NCBI GenBank assembly: GCA_031835245.1
Contig: JAVKOQ010000007.1
Span: forward strand, 324,001 to 388,000
DNA length: 64,000 nucleotides
Origin: Balamuthia mandrillaris
Lineage: Eukaryota; Discosea; Longamoebia; Balamuthiidae
Direction: 5' to 3'
Part shown: positions 44,639 to 55,106 of the stretch, one piece after another
How positions within the stretch are numbered: the stretch's first letter is position 1
How the letters are laid out: each line of letters opens with the position of its first letter
Notes under the pieces: generated by a model
Databases searched by the model: none
Told to the model about the DNA's origin: nothing
The model's input: the letters and a program-made list of their open reading frames with translations, nothing else
Made by a program: the position numbers and the translations under genes

Positions 44639-44983
44639 GGTGATGAAAAAGGTGGCTCTGACGGAACGTCGACGGACACACAGAAAAAAAAGGGGGCTCC
44701 TGCTTTTTGGCTTTGGACTGGGGAAAGGAAAAATAAACTTTGGAAGAGGGGCGAAAAAACAGAAGAAAAAAAGAGGGAACGGAGTTTTCCCCTGTCGACA
44801 ATTTTTCTGATTGGGTCGGTACTTCTCCAGATGATGATTTGATCTATCGGATCGAAATTCCAAAGTTTCGCGTCGACAAACTTTCCCGCCATTTTTTCGT
44901 TTTTTCCGTGTCCCTGCTTGGGACAGCTGGATTACGGGCAAAAAACGAGAGAGAGGAGGAGGAGGAGGGAGGGGGGCGCAAGA
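44639..44983. promoter_or_regulatory. Divergent promoter RPS11 / HAUS5 with GTCGAC sites
   Basis: 345 bases between two starts. GTCGAC palindromes occur near 44668-44673, at 44794-44799 (within TGTCGACA) and at 44872-44877 (within CGTCGACAAA). The same motif is clustered in the RTF2/DEP and THOC2 promoters. No CRE site was seen here. Confidence 0.55.
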
Positions 44984-45631
44984 TGGAGACAGGGAGAAGA
45001 AGGTTCGAAGAGGATTTGGCCAAAGAGGAAGAGAGCAGCGGCAGAAGAGCCACGTTGGGCGGGGTAAGGAGCGGCAGCAGCGGTGCGGGCAGCAGAGCCG
45101 GAGTAGCGCGGATGAGCATCGCCCCCGTTGTTGCGCGATCGATGTACGGACAACGGGGACAAGCGGCAAAGGATATATCTGCTGCCAACGGTCATCGCGC
45201 CGCTGCGCCACAGAAAACAAGACGAGCCGGTGGTGGTGGTGGTGGTGGTGGTGGAGGAAGAGACAAAGGCAAAGGAACGGTGACGGTGGATGCCAGGCAA
45301 GTGACGGAGTGGGTGTTGGAGGAGATGCGCTGGAAGCCACCATTTCCGGGGGAAGAGCTGTCCCTTCGATTGCCGACCTCTGCTTTCACCTCCCCCAAAT
45401 TGGTACGAAGCAGCTGCCCAAGAGGGCTCTCTCTTTCGTTTGGTTGCAAGAAAAACCGCCACTTTTTATTCTTACCATTCATTTCACACGAACCAACCAG
45501 GCACCCATGTGGATGTATTTGATAACTCATGTTCGTTCCAGAGCCAAGATCGAACACATGAGACGCAACGCTTTACTGTACCCTCCTTTCTCTACTCTCT
45601 TCTTAATTCTTATCTCTCTGCCCTACTTATA

Positions 45632-45668
<37 letters not shown>

Positions 45669-45839
45669 CACTTGGTTGTGGCCAGTCACAAGAAACAACA
45701 GGACGGCAACCACATCGAGTGGAAACGAACTGCAGCCAAGAGGGACCGGTTACGCGCTGAGTTAGCAGCCGCCAAGAGTCGGCTCTCTCAACTGCAAGGA
45801 GAAATGGCTCAGCAGAAGCAACAGATAATGTCTAGTGGT

Positions 45840-45882
<43 letters not shown>

Positions 45883-46154
45883 TCCCTCTCTCCCTCTCTC
45901 TCCCTCTCTCTCTCTCTCCATCTCTCCCGCTATCTCACTCTCCTTTTGCTGATGCTTTATTTTGCTGTCAACGAAAAAAGAACGAGAGAAAAAGGAGCTT
46001 GAAGAAAGAGTATCTAAAGCAGAAAAAGAACGAATGTTACTAACTGTTTATGAGCAGAAAACAGCGATGACCATGTTAGTATTCAAGGAATATGCCTCTC
46101 GTTTGGAGCGCATCAATTCCAAGCTCCAAAACAGTGACTCCACAACGTACGTCC

Positions 46155-46189
<35 letters not shown>

Positions 46190-47810
46190 TCCCGCTCTCT
46201 CTCTCTCTTCCCTTCTCTTTGCCAGAGAAGAAGCAATGTCGAGATTTCGTTCTTCCTTTTCGATAACAAGCTATGCAACCAAAAAAAAGTCAAGAAACAA
46301 CCTATTATCCAGCACAATCCCTGTTATCACCAACCAGTGAAACGTCTGCTGGATTGGAGACGGCTGTTGAGGTAAACACGGTTTCATTCGTATAGTTCGA
46401 CGAGTGTACTGAAAAACTAATCATCCTGTTTGGTACCCTAATCCTAGCATGCCGTTCGGGAGGCTTGCCATAAGTTGGTAAGGAAGCAACAATCGCAACA
46501 ATCCGGCACCGAAGCGTCTTTGTCTTCCGCTTCAGAGGTACCTCCCTTATGATGAAAGAGATGACAGAGAGAATGAGAATGAGAATGAGAGTGAGAGGAA
46601 GTGGGAGAGAAGCATACAAATAACAAAGAAGATGCAGAATGGAGTAACTCCATTATTTGAAAAGTAAGCATAATATTTTTTCCTCACAAAAATAGGATTC
46701 ATTGGCAAACATTCCAGCAAGTGACTTACTAGCGGCAGTAATGCACATCACTCAGTCTCAAAGTGAAGCCTTGCTCCACCGCCTGCAAACGATGATCATG
46801 GCAAACAATAATAACGATGGTCGATATTACAACAATGTAACAACACTGTTGAAAGAAGAAGATGAAGGCGAAGAACACCGGGCTGATCTTCGCATTCGTC
46901 AACATGCTCAACAAATATCTTCGCTATTGATCGAGCAGCAAAGGAAACACAACCAGCGGTTCATTGAGACGCAACGCCTTCTTAACGAAGCTCACCAACT
47001 CAGACAAAACATCTCTGGTTCTATGTTATCTTCTAAACTCGCTTCAGAAGCAGGGTACCGACCCTTCTTTCTTTTTCTTTCTTTGTTTCTTTCTCTTTCT
47101 TCTATCTGTATTATGCTTTTTGCCATCTTCTTTTCTACTTTATATCTTTTAAATACCAAACACCTACAAAATAATAGAGAAGTATTCAAGTTACAAAGCA
47201 AGTTGGAAGGAGAGAAGAAGGCAGCAGCCACGATAACCGCTTTCATCCAAGAACTTTTCTCTCTCAAAGAAGAGCTCTTGCTCTCCTCTCAATCTCTCCG
47301 AAAGAAACTGAGCCTTGTCCAATCGCAAACAAACGCACAAGCAAAGAAGGAGGCACAATTGCGGCACCAACTCAAGAAGAACAAACTGTACATACAACGG
47401 CTGCAACAACAGCAAGCTGCATGCAGTGCCTTTGTGAGGCAAAACATCCTGAATGAGCATATGCACCAGGAGTTGAGCCGCTTGATCGGTCTCCATCATG
47501 ATACTGTCTCCAACGATCTTATCAACTATCCTTCTATCACGTTTGTGCTTCACTCTGCTTTTCTTCTTGCTTATCTCTCGTTCTCTCTTTGCTTTTCCTC
47601 TTCTGTGCTTCTCTCTTCTTGCTCTGTGTTCTATGCTTTTTCTAAAAGTAAGAATATCTGCTTTATTAGCATTGGTGAGCAACAAACAGAAAAGACCAAG
47701 GCTTCGGCAATAGACGCGGCATTGGCCGCTCTGAAGTTTGACGCTGCATACAAAGGATGGGATGCTCTTCTGCCTCATGTCTTTAATCTCAAACTCGAAA
47801 GTAATCTCTC

Positions 47811-47863
<53 letters not shown>

Positions 47864-48156
47864 TTGCGTAACATTTTTACTTACTCAGTTTCTTAACATT
47901 AAGTGGAAGATGGCGAACAGTCGACTCTAATATGCAGGGAAATGCTCCATTTTTTGAAGCAGCAACAACAAAACGAAAAGGAAGGCAAAACGCTATACAA
48001 AAGCAGCCATACAAAAGCAGCAGTGGGTGCCCATATTTGAGTCCACTCGCACCGAAGCTCTCAAAGCGATTGCTCATTGTTCCAACGTTTCCTCTTTACT
48101 AGACGAATGGTTTGTCATCTCTCCCTCCCTCTCTTCTCTCTTTTCTCTCTCCCCCT

Positions 48157-48198
<42 letters not shown>

Positions 48199-48356
48199 TC
48201 TGACTAATAAAAAACAGGTGGGAGCAACCAGCACAATTCATCTATGCGGACGGAGTTGAGGTGGAAGGCAAGACGTTAACCCAATGGTTAGCCCATTGGC
48301 GCGACATCTGTCTCCATCATCAACACCCTCACGCTTCTTCCTCTTCCGCTTCGTAA
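44984..48356 (+). CDS. HAUS5: HAUS augmin-like complex subunit 5 homolog
   Basis: HAUS5 belongs to augmin, which recruits gamma-tubulin to spindle microtubules for branching nucleation. A Gly/Ala-rich N-terminus leads to the family start VTEWVLEEMRWKPPFPGEEL. Exon 2 (45501-45577) matches the HAUS5 block MWMYLITHVRSRAKIEHMRR. Long coiled coils follow (RDRLRAELAAAKSRLSQLQG; KKELEERVSKAEKERMLLTV; LIEQQRKHNQRFIETQRLLN). The C-terminus has the conserved DEWWEQPAQF followed by LTQWLAHWRDICLHH. Placed exons are 44984-45402, 45501-45577, 45686-45837, 45980-46146, a short one from about 46225, and one from 46323; later exons run to 48356 and were not all fixed. Nearly every intron has (CT)n. Confidence 0.85.
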
Positions 48357-48540
48357 CTCTCAAGAGCAGCAGAAGAGTAGACGCTACGATTCTACGAGAG
48401 GCGGACCCCTTTTAAAGTTGGGCGCCTCGTGTGGCTTCCTTCCCGCCTAAGCTGCAGAGTTGATCTGTGCATACAAGGCCAGTTGAAGAGGACAAGAGGC
48501 GCCTGCTCAACAACCACAGCATTACTTTTTATTCGCAATT

Positions 48541-49611
48541 TCACTTTACATCTTCATTTCGCTTTCTCTTGTGGCCAGATGCTTTAGTATTTGCACATAG
48601 CTCACATAAACATTTCTGGTCACTATCCAAGGTACTTTGTTCCATCTTGTATTGCATCAACAATTCGACTTGTTCTTCTTCCTCTTCTCCTTCTTCTTCT
48701 TTTTGTTTGTCCTTTTCTTTATCCTCGTCTGCTGCTTCTTGTTCTTCTTGTTCTTCTTGGTCTTCTTCTTGTTCTTCTTCTTCTTCTTCTTCTTCCTCTT
48801 CCTGTTCTTCTTCTTCTTCTTCTTCTTCTTCTTCTTCTTCTTCCCCTCGAACTTGCTTCGCATAAACACATCGTAGCCCCCGAAATTCTTTCGGAAAGCT
48901 CCTTGTCGAGATGCTGTGGGGATGGCTGAAAGCAAACGGCGCATCACTTACACGCCTCACCAAGCTCAACGGCCCGCACAGTATGTACGTCTTTCCTCCA
49001 CGCTCGTACAAAGAGGAGTAGCCGTTCGTTCTTAAAGCGTGCACCTCCCTCTTGCATTTCACTTCCAGGAGCACGCCAAAGAGATGTCTCTGTAGAAGAA
49101 ACGGGTGTCTTCCGTTGGCTTTGTGGTTATCCGCCGCCACCAGCTTCTTCGTGCGCAGAAACAAACCTAGCCCTTGCTCCCCCGTCGTGTGCTTGACAAG
49201 CAACGGTCCGTTAGGGTCCAACAACGTGCGATAGTAGAAGTAAACAACGTGCATCAAAAAACGAATGTTCTGCTGCGTTGTTTTCGTCGTTCTGCGGCCA
49301 GCGGCCGTTTTGCAAAAGGACGGCCCTCTCTGGCTCAACGCACACCTGCGGTGTATGAACGCCTCGAACTCCTCTTTCGACAGAAGCCTCTGCGAGCTCC
49401 GGTGTTGCAGCTCGCCGAGCACGTCCGCTCTCTTCAACACGTGGGCCAGAAAAAAGTTCCAGCAGCAGACGTCCCTTGGAATGGAGTGGTATCTGCTCTT
49501 CAATAGGTTTTGCAAAATCACCTGATCTCTTCCTCGCTGTGCCATCCTTGCCCTGCTTCTCCGTCGCCTTTGCGGCAACAAAGATGTTTTTGTGGGGCGA
49601 AACGACACCAA
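48541..49611 (-). CDS. SET-domain-like protein with degenerate core
   Basis: Intronless, 356 residues. A SET-like fold is suggested by EQGLGLFLRTKKLVAADNHK near the middle, then CGPLSLVRRVSDAPFAFSHP and GLRCVYAKQVRGEEE. The order is G-x-GLF strand, the region where methyltransferases have NHSCxPN, and the V-x-x-GEE strand. The catalytic NHSC motif reads RRVSDAPF here, so lysine methyltransferase activity is doubtful. An 80-residue poly-Glu insertion follows GEE; after it come ELLMQYKME (the usual LxxxY) and a post-SET-like CLCELC. The N-terminal part (residues 30-140) is helical with HSIPRDVCCWNFFLAHVLKR. Such SET-like proteins are expanded in several protists; the target is unknown. Confidence 0.65.
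   Translation of the reverse strand: MVSFRPTKTSLLPQRRRRSRARMAQRGRDQVILQNLLKSRYHSIPRDVCCWNFFLAHVLKRADVLGELQHRSSQRLLSKEEFEAFIHRRCALSQRGPSFCKTAAGRRTTKTTQQNIRFLMHVVYFYYRTLLDPNGPLLVKHTTGEQGLGLFLRTKKLVAADNHKANGRHPFLLQRHLFGVLLEVKCKREVHALRTNGYSSLYERGGKTYILCGPLSLVRRVSDAPFAFSHPHSISTRSFPKEFRGLRCVYAKQVRGEEEEEEEEEEEEEQEEEEEEEEEEQEEDQEEQEEQEAADEDKEKDKQKEEEGEEEEEQVELLMQYKMEQSTLDSDQKCLCELCANTKASGHKRKRNEDVK
48700..48845. repeat. (TTC)n array encoding poly-Glu
   Basis: Interspersed TTC/TTG triplets in the SET-like gene, read on the minus strand as GAA/CAA (Glu/Gln). Unlike most repeats here it is exonic. Confidence 0.85.
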
Positions 49612-50015
49612 TTGTCGACGAAAAACTGCATCCCTTCTCCGACAGCCTCACCTCCTCCGAAGAAGCAGCGCAAGACAGCCACAATGTAGGCATTCCACCG
49701 TTCGAATGTCCTGGCTCTGCCGGTACCCAATGCAACTGTTTACGAAAGCAGGGCAGAGAGAGAGAGAGCAAGGTTTTGTGGACTTCTTGTGGGGTTTCAT
49801 GCACTCATTGATCGTGGTGGCAATGGCAAGCAGTACAACGGAGAGGGCAGCAGGTCGGTTATCTTAAGGATGAAGCACAAGTTTCTATTGAGCGAGAGAG
49901 AGAGAGAGAGAACAAGATAAGAAAGCAAAGAGAATTGTTGCCGCAGCTCACTCCACACCGCACAACTAACAACACAAAAAACATTTTTTTTTTAAAAAAA
50001 GAGATAAAGAAAAAC

Positions 50016-52804
50016 TTAATCCGAATCCGAAGACTCTTTCTTCTTCTTGTTCTTCTTCACTTTGCTCACCCCGCCATCGCTCGGCCCTCCTTTGCCCATG
50101 GCCTCCTTGGCTGCCTGCTTCAACTCGGTATACAAATCCGTGGTTTGCTTTCTGTATTTCTTCTCCAACTTGGCGCGGCGCAACTTGTGAAGCGGAGTGA
50201 CGGACCCGTCTTCAGGGGACCAGCTGCCGTTGTCCAGGTAGACGGCGCGAACAACGTCGCAGCTCTTGAGCTCGTTCTCGTTGGCGATCTTGCGAAAGTC
50301 GGAGAGGATCAAGTTGCGGATGTGTTTGTCTTCGCAGAGAGCAGAGGCGTCATTGGGATTCTGTTTGTTTTGTTAAAACTTAGTTGATGAGAACGAACAA
50401 GAAGAGCAAGAAGATACACACGTTGAATTGGTTGCGAACGCTGCGATTGTTGGCAAAGGAAGTGAGAACGGAGCCGTTCACGTTGACGACAGCGACGAGG
50501 CAGGGCTCGTCCTCTTGTCCGTGCACATAAATCTGAGAAATGAACTGGCTGCGAGAATAGATGCTTTCCAGTCGTTCCACACTATATATATTTTGTCAGC
50601 ACAAATAAAAAACAAACTGAACAAAGAAAAGAAAAGAAGAGAAACATACGCCACAAAGTCACCAGTAGAGAGAGCAAAAATGTTTTCCTCCCGATCGATG
50701 AGGGAGAGGGTGCCGTTCTCTCTCCACTGGGCGATATCGCCGGTGCGTAGCCAACCCTCGTCGTCAAAGGCCTCATCGGCGGCGCCGCTGTCGTTGTAAT
50801 AGCTTTGGGCGACGGCGGGACCACGAATGGCCACGTGGCCGGAAGGTAGCTCCGAGGAAGACTTGAACCCCAATTCATCCACATCAATAAGTTTTAGCTC
50901 TATGGTATTTTGTAACAAATAATACCCCATTGATAAGAATATAGAGAGGAGAAAGAAAGAACAAGAGAAGCCAGAGAAGAACAAACCGATGGCAGGAGAG
51001 GGAGGTCCGACGTGACCAGCAGCTGTATCTCTGGGTTCGCTCATGGCAACGAGGCCACCAGCCTCAGCCAAGCTGTACGCATTCACCACGTCGCAACAGA
51101 AGCAACTGAGCAAATAGAAAAGAAAAGCTTAGTCTTAAGAGACAAAAAAAAGAGGGTTTAAAAAATAAGATACTCGCTAGAAGGAAGATACGTACATCTT
51201 CAAGAATTGATGAGTGGGAGCACGAAGTGGACCTCCACTTGAGACGATCAAACGTATGTTTCCTCCCATAGTAGCCTTGAAATTCCTGAACACAACCGAG
51301 TTCCATAACGTCGAACCATCCTTCTGGCTGTGTTCCAACTTCTTCTGCTTCGTATCATATCCCTTCGTGAAGAACCACCTGAAAATGGGCTTCTTGCCGT
51401 ACACCTTTTGCAGGATGCGGTGGTACATTCGGTCGTAGACCCAAGGGGCCGCACTCAGCACAGTGGGGTGTGCTTGGCTCACGTCGGCAGCAAAGTTATC
51501 CTCCTCTCCGGAGGAGAAGGCCACAGCGGCGCCGCAGGCCAATGCGGTGGTCACCATCAAATGCTCCAGCGAGTAACCCACCGGGAGAAAGGAGAAGAAG
51601 ACGTCCTTAGAGGAGATACCATAAAGGCTAGCCATCAATCCTGCTTGAGCAGCAATCAAGTTGCTGTGCGTCAACATGCAGCCTTTCGGTGTGGCCGAGG
51701 CAGAAGATCCGCTGGTGTAAAGAATAGTGGCCAAGGACGAGGCATCAACTGATGCCTCGCTGGAGCTTCCTCCCTCGGCCTCGACGTCGTGGAAGAGATG
51801 GACCTCGCGGTCGCCGAGGTCATGTGAGGAATGGTCTGTCTCTTGGAGTTCCATGGATTGGGAGAAGGAGCGGCCACGAAGAGAAGGAGCAATGATGATC
51901 GTTTGTAGCTTTTTGCATTTCTTCAAAATGGAGCTCAACTAGAAGTTGAAGAGAGAGAGAGAGAGAGAGCGAAATAATGAGATGATTGTTTTGGTGAAAA
52001 AGAAAGAGAAGAGAGACATACCGATTCAATGCATTCTTTGGCACAAACGAGTGTCTTTATTTTGGCTTGCGACAAAATGGTGGCCACGGAATCCTCATCT
52101 GCATAGCGAAACGCAGTAAAACAAGTCAGAAAAAGAGAAAAAGATGAAACCTCACAAAGAAAAACGAACCCAAGTTTGCACAAATAGGAACGGTTACGAG
52201 TCCCTGAGAGTAGGCCGCTTGCGTGGCGATGACCCACTCGGCGGAGCCCGGTCCCCAAATGCCCAAAAGCTCTCCTTGAGACATGCCGGTCAAGTTCATG
52301 AGGCCGGAGCCAAACTTGGCCGCTCTCTTTGCGATCTGGTCATAAGTCAACCACTGGTAACCTTTCCATTTCCCATCTGTAAATGTTTTTTGTTTTTGTT
52401 TTTGTTATTTTTTTTTTTGAGAAAAAGAACGGTAGATTAAAACGTACCATAAACTCTTTGTCCCACGCATTTGTGACCTCCAAACTTCTTAGCGACTCGT
52501 CTATTTGAAAGAGAAAAATATATAAAAAAAAAGAATGAGAAACACTGATCTGAAAAAAAAAAAAAAAGAAGCAGAAAACAAAAGAGAGAGAAACAAAAGG
52601 AAAAAAAAAAATAACATACGTGAAAGCGTCGTGGAGCGTGTGGACTCCGTCAAAATGATGCGTGACCAAGTCGTCCACCGCTCGCGTGTTTCGCCTCGCT
52701 CTGGTCTCTCCCGACACGCTCTCAGCGCTAGGAGGCTCCTGGCTTTGTTGTTTCTGGTCCTGACTCCGCAATTGTTTGAGCCCCTCCGGCGTGTCTCCTC
52801 TCAT
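50016..52804 (-). CDS. Long-chain acyl-CoA synthetase-like enzyme (AMP-binding family)
   Basis: Expected to activate long-chain fatty acids to acyl-CoA using ATP. About nine exons; first exon 52804-52620, then 52500-52448 (RVAKKFGGHKCVGQRVYG) and 52376-52182 (WKGYQWLTYDQIAKRAAKFG to TVPIY). The P-loop region reads ILYTSGSSASATPKGCMLTH, two residues longer than the usual TSGTTGxPKG. Further on are FFSFLPVGYSLEHLMVTTAL, IRLIVSSGGPL, NAYSLAEAGG (usually GYGLTE), GWLRTGDIAQW, LIDREENIFALSTGDFVAYV (usually DRKK) and VTPLHKLRRAKL with the Lys in place. The C-terminus is Lys-rich. No N-terminal membrane helix or clear peroxisomal signal was seen. It is more canonical than the ACSL module at 16.2-19.1 kb. 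Confidence 0.88.
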
Positions 52805-53476
52805 CTTTGTTTTTTTTTTCTTTCGCTCGTTTGTGTCCCTCTTGTTTCTTAGACTATGACCGTTTTTACAGGTTCTCGGTCGTTGCCCAAAGCCCGTCTT
52901 GTTTGCTAAATGAATGAAAAGTAAGCAATGAGCGGAAAGCCAAGAAAGAAAATAAAGGAAGAGGAAGGGTTAATCATTATACACCGTAACGTTACATTAC
53001 CATTAACTGTTTCACCCTAGCAATACGGAGCAGGTGCATGATTGGCGGGGCGGCGTTTTAAAATCATTGATGATGTCGGGGAGCGGTAGCTCGTGGGTTC
53101 AGCAATATATGGCTTGGATAGATTGAGGACAGGAGAGTAGACATGATCTAGGAAAGGAGAGAAGACATGAGACAGGATATGATATAGGACTCGAGAGAAG
53201 GAGAGAAGACAGAAGAGAAGACATGATCCAGGACGGAAGAGAAGACATGAGATAGGACTCGAGAGACTGCAGAAGACCAGAGACAAGACAGGAGAGAAGC
53301 AGCAAAAAAAAACAAACGAAGAGAATGCTGAATTGAGAAGAAGAAGAAGAAGAAGAACAAGAAGAAGAACAAGAAGAACAAGAACAAGAAGAACATGAAG
53401 AACAAGAACATGAAGAAGAAGACAAAAAGAAAACAATGAACCAGAAGCAGAACAAGAAGAACAAGAAAAAGATCCA
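52805..53476. repeat. Spacer with degenerate GAGAAGACATGA repeats
   Basis: Between the second ACSL (5' end) and the next minus gene (3' end). From about 53130 to 53290 a degenerate unit (GGAGAGAAGACATGA plus a variable part) recurs five or six times. It is followed by AAGAAC/AAG triplets (53338-53465) that continue up to the neighbour's stop. No gene was seen. Confidence 0.6.
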
Positions 53477-54216
53477 TTATTCCACTTTAAGAAGCTTTTG
53501 GACAAGGCGCTTGCGCAGGTAAAAGCGATAGAGAACAGCAAAGAAGGTGGCGGAGAGGAGAAAAGAGAGGCCACAGAAGATGGCCATCTTGAGGCCCTCC
53601 GCAAATGCATCCATGCTCTGTGCGAGCAGCGGGTTCGAAGAGAATGGCAAATAGGTATGCCCGTTGAACCATCTTTTTGTGTTGGTGTTTTCGTAAGTAT
53701 GAGAGGAGAGAGAGGAGCAGAGAGGGACTTACTTGACGTTTCCATGCACAGTGATGACAGAACCTGGTTGAGCCACCTGAAAGCGATCTCCCACTGATTT
53801 TAACGAAGAGAAGAGAAACAAAGAAGAAATAAAGGATAAGCAATCAGAAACAAGAGACGAGAGAGTTAACAAAAAGGGAAAGGGAAAAAAGACAAGAATA
53901 AACAAAGGGAACAAACCAGGATAAGCAGCAGCGCCCAATATCTTGCCATGCATGGCATGAAAGATAAAGTTCAGGTGGTTATCAAAGTGGAAGTGGTTTT
54001 GCTCCACCATACCCCACAAAGGAATGGAAAAAGGCAGGTAGTACAGAGGAGGGATTGATGCTCCATTCTCAGGAATGGGGAACATGGCCAGCCTGCAATT
54101 CCAGTTCGCTTTCAAAAAAGAAAAGTAAATAAACAAATAGATGAGAGAAGAAGTAGTAGTAGTAGTAGTAGTAGAAGAAGAAGTAGAAGAACAAGAAGAA
54201 GAAGAAGAAGAAGAAG

Positions 54217-54248
<32 letters not shown>

Positions 54249-54930
54249 GAACAAGAAGAAGAAGAAGAAGAAGAAGAAGAAGAAGAAGAAGAACAAGAAG
54301 AAGAAGAAGAAGAAGAACAAGAACAACAACAACAACAACAACAAACGAAAGCCAACAACAACAAGAAGAAGAAGAAGAAAAAAAGCAGAGCCATCACCAC
54401 AAGAAGAAGAGAACAAGGAAGAAAAAATAGAAGAAGCAGAGAAGCAAATGAAGCAAGACTGTTAGCCAAAGGAAAACAAACCTTCTCTTTGAATGATGGC
54501 CGAGAAGAACTCGTATTGCTCCTGAGTGGCGACGTGCAGGCCGCAATACTGGAACGAGTCCACCCCGTAGGAGAAGGTCATCTCCTTGCCCGTTTCCTGA
54601 CAGATGGGACCTGGTCCCCACGACCCGTCCTTGGCTTTGCATTCTATCTTCACTTCTTGTCCTACCGCATATCCTTTTTTTTTTGAGTGAGCGATCACTG
54701 CACATCTGTTTGATGGAAAGAGATCAATATTAAAATTATTAAATTTTTTTTGTACCAGCAGTGGGGTGGTGGTGGTGGTGATGTGTGGCTTGTGCCTCTG
54801 CCAGAGAGCTGAACGTGCACAACAGCACCAACAAGCCCAACAACAGGAAGGAAAGGAGGAGCCGCAGCCAAGACGACGACGAGCCTTGCTTCGTTCTTCT
54901 TCTCATCTTCGTTCTTTTTCCTGTCGACAT
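53477..54930 (-). CDS. Conserved-looking type I membrane protein, family not recognised
   Basis: Exons 54930-54756, 54697-54482, 54108-53917, 53793-53733 and 53672-53477 join in phase to 279 residues. The N-terminus is basic, then hydrophobic (WLRLLLSFLLLGLLVLLCTF), a signal peptide or anchor. A natural run of six His follows (THHHHHHPT). The lumenal part has four or five Cys and aromatic-rich motifs: GYAVGQEVKIECKAKDGSWG, MTFSYGVDSFQYCGLHVATQ, IPPLYYLPFSIPLWGMVEQN, HFHFDNHLNFIFHAMHGKIL, FQVAQPGSVITVHGNVKWFN. A C-terminal helix (MAIFCGLSFLLSATFFAVLY) and a short basic tail end it. The HFHFDNHLNF and HAMHG His motifs could bind metal; this is only a guess. Intron 2 is packed with (GAA)n on the plus strand. 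Confidence 0.7.
54140..54440. repeat. (GAA)n / (AGT)n / (CAA)n triplet repeats in an intron
   Basis: A long array of AGT, GAA with interspersed AAC, and CAA triplets inside intron 2 of the type I membrane protein gene, pyrimidine-rich on the sense strand. Confidence 0.85.
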
Positions 54931-55106
54931 TCCGGGAATGCGACAATCGTGGTCATTTTTTGCTGGGATTGTGCAGAGTTTCAGCAATGGAGGTCAACAG
55001 CTACACAAAAGTTGGTCAGCTTGTTCTTGCTTTCCGTTTGTCGACAGTAATGTTTGCTACATTGAAAAAATAAATAAAAACAAATGCGTTCTCTCTGTGC
55101 TAAGAG

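Noticed and set aside
48591-48929. Poly-Leu / poly-Phe open frames opposite the SET-like gene
   Set aside because: Antisense and shifted readings of the TTC array that encodes poly-Glu.
54141-54686. Poly-Glu/poly-Gln open frame on the plus strand
   Set aside because: It is a triplet repeat within an intron of the minus-strand gene.
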